Source: Verrucomicrobiota bacterium
GTDB lineage: Bacteria; Verrucomicrobiota; Verrucomicrobiia; Chthoniobacterales; UBA10450
Assembly: GCA_003218815.1 (NCBI GenBank)
Contig: QHON01000179.1
Coordinates: 1 to 8,379 of the forward strand
Direction: 5' to 3'
DNA length: 8,379 bases
Shown: piece by piece, positions 5,194 through 8,379 of the stretch
Layout of the letters: the number at the start of each line of letters is the position of its first letter
Numbering within the stretch: the stretch's first letter is position 1
Notes under the pieces: model-generated
Told to the model about the DNA's origin: nothing
The model's database searches: none
The model's input: only the letters and a program-made list of their open reading frames with translations
Position numbers and translations under genes: made by a program

Positions 5194-7017
5194 ATGAAAC
5201 TGGTCGGCGTCTACAGTTCTAGCCATGAAACTTTCAAGGATGAGTGGTTTTTGCGCACACTGAAAGACGATTACGAAGTTTGTCTTTATCCATCCGAAGC
5301 GCGCGGGCACGGGAATTACATGGAAGCGGATTGGCAACAAGCCGTTCGCTTTAAAAGCGCGAAGATCATCGAGACCATTCAGAAAAACTGGGGAGAAGTC
5401 TTTGTCTATTCAGATATGGACGTCCTCTTTGTCGGGCCGACCAAGACGACGATTCAAAGCTGCCTAAATGGCAAGGACATCGTCTGTCAGCTTGATGATC
5501 CCGGGGGCAATTTGTGCACGGGCTTCTTCGCCGTCCGAGCCAACGATGTGACACTCAAACTTTGGCAGCAGGTTCAGCGGGCGACCGCGTGCGAAGGCCG
5601 GGATCAGATTGCCTTCAATCGTTTGGTGCGAGCCATGAAGGAGGTACGAGCGGGCTATCTTCCACCTTCATTCTTCGGCATGGGGACCTTTACGGGGCGT
5701 CAATTCCCCGAAGCGAGCCGTATCTACATTCCGGCGAACCCGGTCATGTTCCACGCCAACTTTACCATAGGTGTGGAGCAAAAAACCGCCCTGCTTGATC
5801 GAGCCCAACGCATCATCACGCGGCACAGGCCGGGCCGCGTCGCAAACAACTTATTCTTCCGACTGCGGCACGGCATGATAACACCTGAAGTCATAAAGAC
5901 CCTGACCCGAGGGGATCGGATTACACAACATTACGATTGCAACGCGTTTGTCCGACCGTCCAGCGTGGCGCTAGATCTGTCCACGGCATGTCAGCTCAAG
6001 TGCCCCTCGTGTCCAACGGCAACGGGCGTTATCGCCAAGTCGATCGGCACCGGCATCCTGCCTCTCGCCAATTTCGAGAAATTCCTTCAGGAACATCCAT
6101 GGGTGTCGGACATCGAGCTATCCAACTGGGGAGAAGTATTCCTCAATAAAGATCTCGAATCGATCCTGCGCCATGCTCATGAGCGACACGTCGCGCTTCG
6201 GATCGATAACGGTGCCAACCTCGACCGGGCTTCCGATCGCGTCTTGGAAGCCGTGGTAAAGTATAACCTGCGCAGTCTGACCTGTTCGATCGACGGCGCT
6301 AGCCAAGAGGTTTACTCGATCTATCGGGTCAACGGAAATTTCGACCGAGTGATCGAACATATCCGCCGAATCAACGCCTTCAAAAAACAGTATCGCAGCG
6401 AATACCCGGCCTTACGTTGGCAGTATGTCGCCTTTGGTCACAACGAACACGAGATCGCGAGGGCTCGGGCGATGGCCGGCGAGCTGGGGATGGAGTTTTA
6501 TGTAAAACTGTCCTGGGACGACCTCTATGGCGAAACTTTCTCGCCGGTAAAAGATCGTGAGTTAATCAGGAAAGAGTCGGGGCTGGGCGTAGCGGATCGG
6601 CGAGAATACGAGGAGAAGTTTAATCGCAATTATATTGCGCCCTCTTGCCACCAGCTCTGGCAAAGGCCGCACATCAATTTCGACGGCCGGGTGCTGGGGT
6701 GTTCGATCAATCATTGGGACGACTTCGGTAATGTTTTTACGAACGGCGGCTTGGAGGTATGTCTTAAAGGGGAAAAGATGCAGCGAACCAAAGACATGCT
6801 AATGGGAGTGACGGAGGCACACACGGATTCTCCGTGTGTGAAGTGTCAGATTTACGCCAGCATGGTTAAAAACAACGCTTGGATAAGACCGCAAGAGCTG
6901 GTCGGTCTGTCCGGAGGGAGCGGGCGCAATACTTCATCTCTTCTCTCTAGATCGATCCGTCGCGTAGGCAGGCTCTATCGAAGGGGGCGTCGATTTCAGC
7001 GGCAGGGTCGAAAGTAA
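5194..7017 (+). CDS. Fusion: nucleotide-sugar transferase domain + radical SAM/SPASM domain
   Basis: Residues 1-210 resemble the nucleotide-diphospho-sugar transferase fold (GT77-like, PF03407 type): VFVYSDMDVLFVGP with the metal-binding DxD at D74-M75-D76, LCTGFFAVRAND (107-118), DQIAFNRL (137-144) and MFHANF (185-190). After a linker, residues 256-570 are a radical SAM enzyme. It has C266-x3-C270-x2-C273 for the SAM-bound 4Fe-4S cluster, a NWGEVFLN segment (311-318) at the GGEP position, and TCSIDGAS (363-370). A SPASM-type C-terminal part has C485, C503, C548 and C551 around INFDGRVLGCSINHWDDFGN. The tail (587-607) is strongly basic. One polypeptide thus joins sugar transfer with radical chemistry that probably acts on a sugar, glycan or peptide. 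The ATG at 5194 is 6 bases after the bicupin stop. Both domains look intact; the substrate is unknown. A fusion is supported because no stop or candidate second start separates the halves. Confidence 0.87.
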   Translation: MKLVGVYSSSHETFKDEWFLRTLKDDYEVCLYPSEARGHGNYMEADWQQAVRFKSAKIIETIQKNWGEVFVYSDMDVLFVGPTKTTIQSCLNGKDIVCQLDDPGGNLCTGFFAVRANDVTLKLWQQVQRATACEGRDQIAFNRLVRAMKEVRAGYLPPSFFGMGTFTGRQFPEASRIYIPANPVMFHANFTIGVEQKTALLDRAQRIITRHRPGRVANNLFFRLRHGMITPEVIKTLTRGDRITQHYDCNAFVRPSSVALDLSTACQLKCPSCPTATGVIAKSIGTGILPLANFEKFLQEHPWVSDIELSNWGEVFLNKDLESILRHAHERHVALRIDNGANLDRASDRVLEAVVKYNLRSLTCSIDGASQEVYSIYRVNGNFDRVIEHIRRINAFKKQYRSEYPALRWQYVAFGHNEHEIARARAMAGELGMEFYVKLSWDDLYGETFSPVKDRELIRKESGLGVADRREYEEKFNRNYIAPSCHQLWQRPHINFDGRVLGCSINHWDDFGNVFTNGGLEVCLKGEKMQRTKDMLMGVTEAHTDSPCVKCQIYASMVKNNAWIRPQELVGLSGGSGRNTSSLLSRSIRRVGRLYRRGRRFQRQGRK

Positions 7018-7100
7018 TTGTCGCGCCAAAGCGGGTCGCGATGGGATCCAGATCTTTCTTAACCTGAAACGTTTTTAGGAAAACCCGTAAATCTGTCTAT

Positions 7101-7120
7101 TCAGGCGGCGCCTGATTTTT
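7101..7120 (+). terminator. Rho-independent terminator for the cupin/radical SAM run
   Basis: tcaggc, loop ggc, gcctga followed by ttttt. The stem is a perfect inverted repeat 84 bases past the stop of the fusion gene. The stem is short (6 bp), but the position and the U-run fit. The first part of the spacer, 7018-7100, shows nothing else. Confidence 0.5.
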
Positions 7121-7146
7121 ATGCAGGGTATCGCCTGACACGGTGA

Positions 7147-7278
7147 ATCGCCCATTCAAGTTCCACAAACGCCGTCAGCTTTTCATCCGCACGCACGAAT
7201 GCTGTGATTCGTGTTTACGATGAAGCGGGCAATGTGATAGAAACACAGGAGCACGCGGGCGATTTCAAGGAGTGGTGA
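7147..7278 (+). pseudogene. Decayed short coding fragment, ending NVIETQEHAGDFKEW
   Basis: Frame 1 is open after a TGA (7144-7146) and reads SSSTNAVSFSSARTNA, then VIRVYDEAGNVIETQEHAG, ending DFKEW and stop at 7276. There is no ATG, and the only in-frame GTG falls mid-fragment, so it is a remnant rather than a gene. In another frame the same DNA reads KFHKRRQLFIRTH. Both strings match my memory of short peptides that recur in soil Verrucomicrobiota and metagenome annotations, suggesting a multicopy repeat rather than one lost gene; I could not check this. The spacer 7018-7372 holds only this and two hairpins. Confidence 0.4.
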
Positions 7279-7298
7279 GCGTTACACGTGAGACAACA

Positions 7299-7324
7299 AG
7301 CCGCCACGCTGAAACGTGACGGCT
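7299..7324. other. 10-bp imperfect hairpin between convergent genes
   Basis: agccgccacg, loop ctgaaa, cgtgacggct: nine of ten pairs. It lies 49 bases beyond the stop of the minus-strand ATP-grasp gene and just past the decayed fragment. On the minus strand it is followed by tgttgtct, not a clean T-run, so it is at best a weak terminator for that gene. It may equally be part of the repeat that carries the decayed fragment. Confidence 0.35.
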
Positions 7325-7372
7325 GATTGCGAAATGGTCTGGTGCTTGCCTTGGGGGGTTCCTCGCTTTCCA

Positions 7373-8239
7373 TCAAAACTCTTTTGGCAACTTCCACTTC
7401 TTACCGAGTAAACGATCGAATTTCTTGTCGGGAAAACGCCGCATGCCTGCCCCTGGGGTCATGGTCAGCTCACCAACCAGCGGTCCGCAGGGAGTCGAAT
7501 AAAGATCGACTCGCACAAAATCAATGCCTCTGGCCACGTCTTCGGCTAAAGCAATCATCGCTCTCAAGTCCGCTGGCGGTTCAAGCGGCCCTTCTGTCCA
7601 AGGGAAAAGCCCTAGCGTTAGAGGCATTGGTTCCCAGGAAGGATAATATAGATTTCTTCTTACCGACGGAGGTCTCCCTATGTCGACGAATATCAATGCG
7701 CATTGACCATCGAAAACCAAAAATCTGAAGTCCGCGGGAATCCCTTGTTTGTCTTTATATGAACTTTCGACAAATTCCTCAACCATGACGCATCGCTTCA
7801 GTCCGAGGTATCCCCACTCGCTATAACACTGTCCATAATCGATATTAAGCCAGCCTTGGCACTCGGAGACTAAGGATTGTAAATCAATGGTTTTTTTGTC
7901 CGTCACGACTCTTACAAAAGCAGACCCATGATTAGCTTTAACTACAAACTTGCTCGGCAGCGTATCAAAGGGGATTGATTGAGGATCGTTGGTAACACAA
8001 TACAGTCGAGGCAAATAACGCTTTCCAACCTTGTTCTCTACGTAACGCCGCATTTCCATCTTGTCTGCTGCTTGTCGAAGTATATCGCGCCGATCAATCG
8101 CGATGCGCAGCATCAGCTTCTCGGTGAATAAGGTCGGAAATAACAGCAACGAAAACCTGCGGTGAAGTTTCATATAACGCAAGGCGAACCGAAGGCGTAT
8201 CGGCAGTGCATCAAGAATCCTCTGACGAAGCTTGTTCAA
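7373..8239 (-). CDS. TupA-like ATP-grasp protein (polysaccharide biosynthesis)
   Basis: This is a 288-residue member of the TupA-like ATP-grasp family, named for a teichuronopeptide biosynthesis protein. Such enzymes are thought to use ATP to activate a carboxylate and join it to an amine, typically on a surface glycan. Visible markers are ADKMEMRRYVENKVG (58-72), KFVVKANHGSAFVRVVTDK (97-115), the ATP-grasp lysine and loop region, VMVEEFV (151-157), DFRFLVFDG (170-178), IDFVRVDLY (239-247) and GELTMTPGAG (256-265), which carries the expected metal-binding Glu257. The start is TTG at 8239: the frame is open back to a stop at 8261-8263 with no ATG or GTG between. Met23 (RYMKLHRRF) is the alternative, still ahead of the domain. 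A weak purine stretch (aaagaa) precedes it. It is convergent with the fusion gene, so it is not in the same operon, though a shared pathway is plausible. Confidence 0.85.
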   Translation of the reverse strand: MNKLRQRILDALPIRLRFALRYMKLHRRFSLLLFPTLFTEKLMLRIAIDRRDILRQAADKMEMRRYVENKVGKRYLPRLYCVTNDPQSIPFDTLPSKFVVKANHGSAFVRVVTDKKTIDLQSLVSECQGWLNIDYGQCYSEWGYLGLKRCVMVEEFVESSYKDKQGIPADFRFLVFDGQCALIFVDIGRPPSVRRNLYYPSWEPMPLTLGLFPWTEGPLEPPADLRAMIALAEDVARGIDFVRVDLYSTPCGPLVGELTMTPGAGMRRFPDKKFDRLLGKKWKLPKEF

Positions 8240-8379
8240 TAAAAATGTTTCTTTATAAGTTTAAGTTCCCGAAAGCATTTCCCTTTTATCCGCCCAAATT
8301 GGGTGCCGTCTGCACGATTTTTAGTCTTTTGCCAAATGCCTTCTGCCCGCCTTAAAGGCGAAAAGCTTCTTGCGAAAAA

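Noticed and set aside
4846..5340. 164-residue minus-strand reading frame
   Set aside because: It is antisense to the end of the bicupin and the start of the fusion gene, both of which have strong family motifs in the plus frame.
8348..8360. 13-base palindrome cgccttaaaggcg near the right edge
   Set aside because: It has only 6-bp arms and no T-run or neighbouring gene to assign it to; too little sequence remains to interpret it.

Overview
The window looks like chromosomal DNA of a Gram-negative bacterium. It carries an orphan TonB-type energy transducer, a heptosyltransferase-like glycosyltransferase and an ArnT/PMT-like membrane glycosyltransferase. Genes have weak or no Shine-Dalgarno sequences and some non-ATG starts (GTG, TTG). 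The intergenic spaces are rich in degenerate repeats. The style of the TonB C-terminal domain and a short decayed peptide frame near 7.2 kb remind me of soil Verrucomicrobiota (Chthoniobacterales). That placement is from memory, was not checked, and should be held loosely.

Layout. (1) 1-2366, plus strand: the 3' part of a GT9 glycosyltransferase overlaps by 4 bases a 504-residue polytopic PMT/ArnT-like glycosyltransferase. (2) 2367-2638: spacer with one repeat copy and a possible promoter. (3) 2639-3475, plus: an inner-membrane-anchored TonB-like protein with a long coiled coil. (4) 3476-4102: a 627-base gene-free block. It holds two more copies of the repeat, a 13-bp perfect inverted repeat bounding about 347 bp, several hairpins and a terminator-like structure. 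(5) 4103-7017, plus: a tightly packed three-gene run, comprising a small secreted Pro-rich protein, a bicupin, and a 607-residue fusion of a DxD nucleotide-sugar transferase domain to a radical SAM/SPASM domain. (6) 7018-7372: a terminator-like hairpin, a decayed peptide-coding fragment and a second hairpin. (7) 7373-8239, minus: a TupA-like ATP-grasp protein converging on the run. (8) 8240-8379: no gene recognised.

Function. The genes share a cell-surface polysaccharide theme: lipid-linked sugar transfer (GT9, PMT-like), sugar transfer combined with radical chemistry (the fusion), possible metal-dependent sugar modification (bicupin), and possible amide or ester bond formation on a glycan (TupA-like ATP-grasp). 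The strongest candidate for something undescribed is the bicupin plus GT-radical SAM/SPASM fusion, with the convergent ATP-grasp gene as a possible partner. Substrates cannot be read from the sequence.
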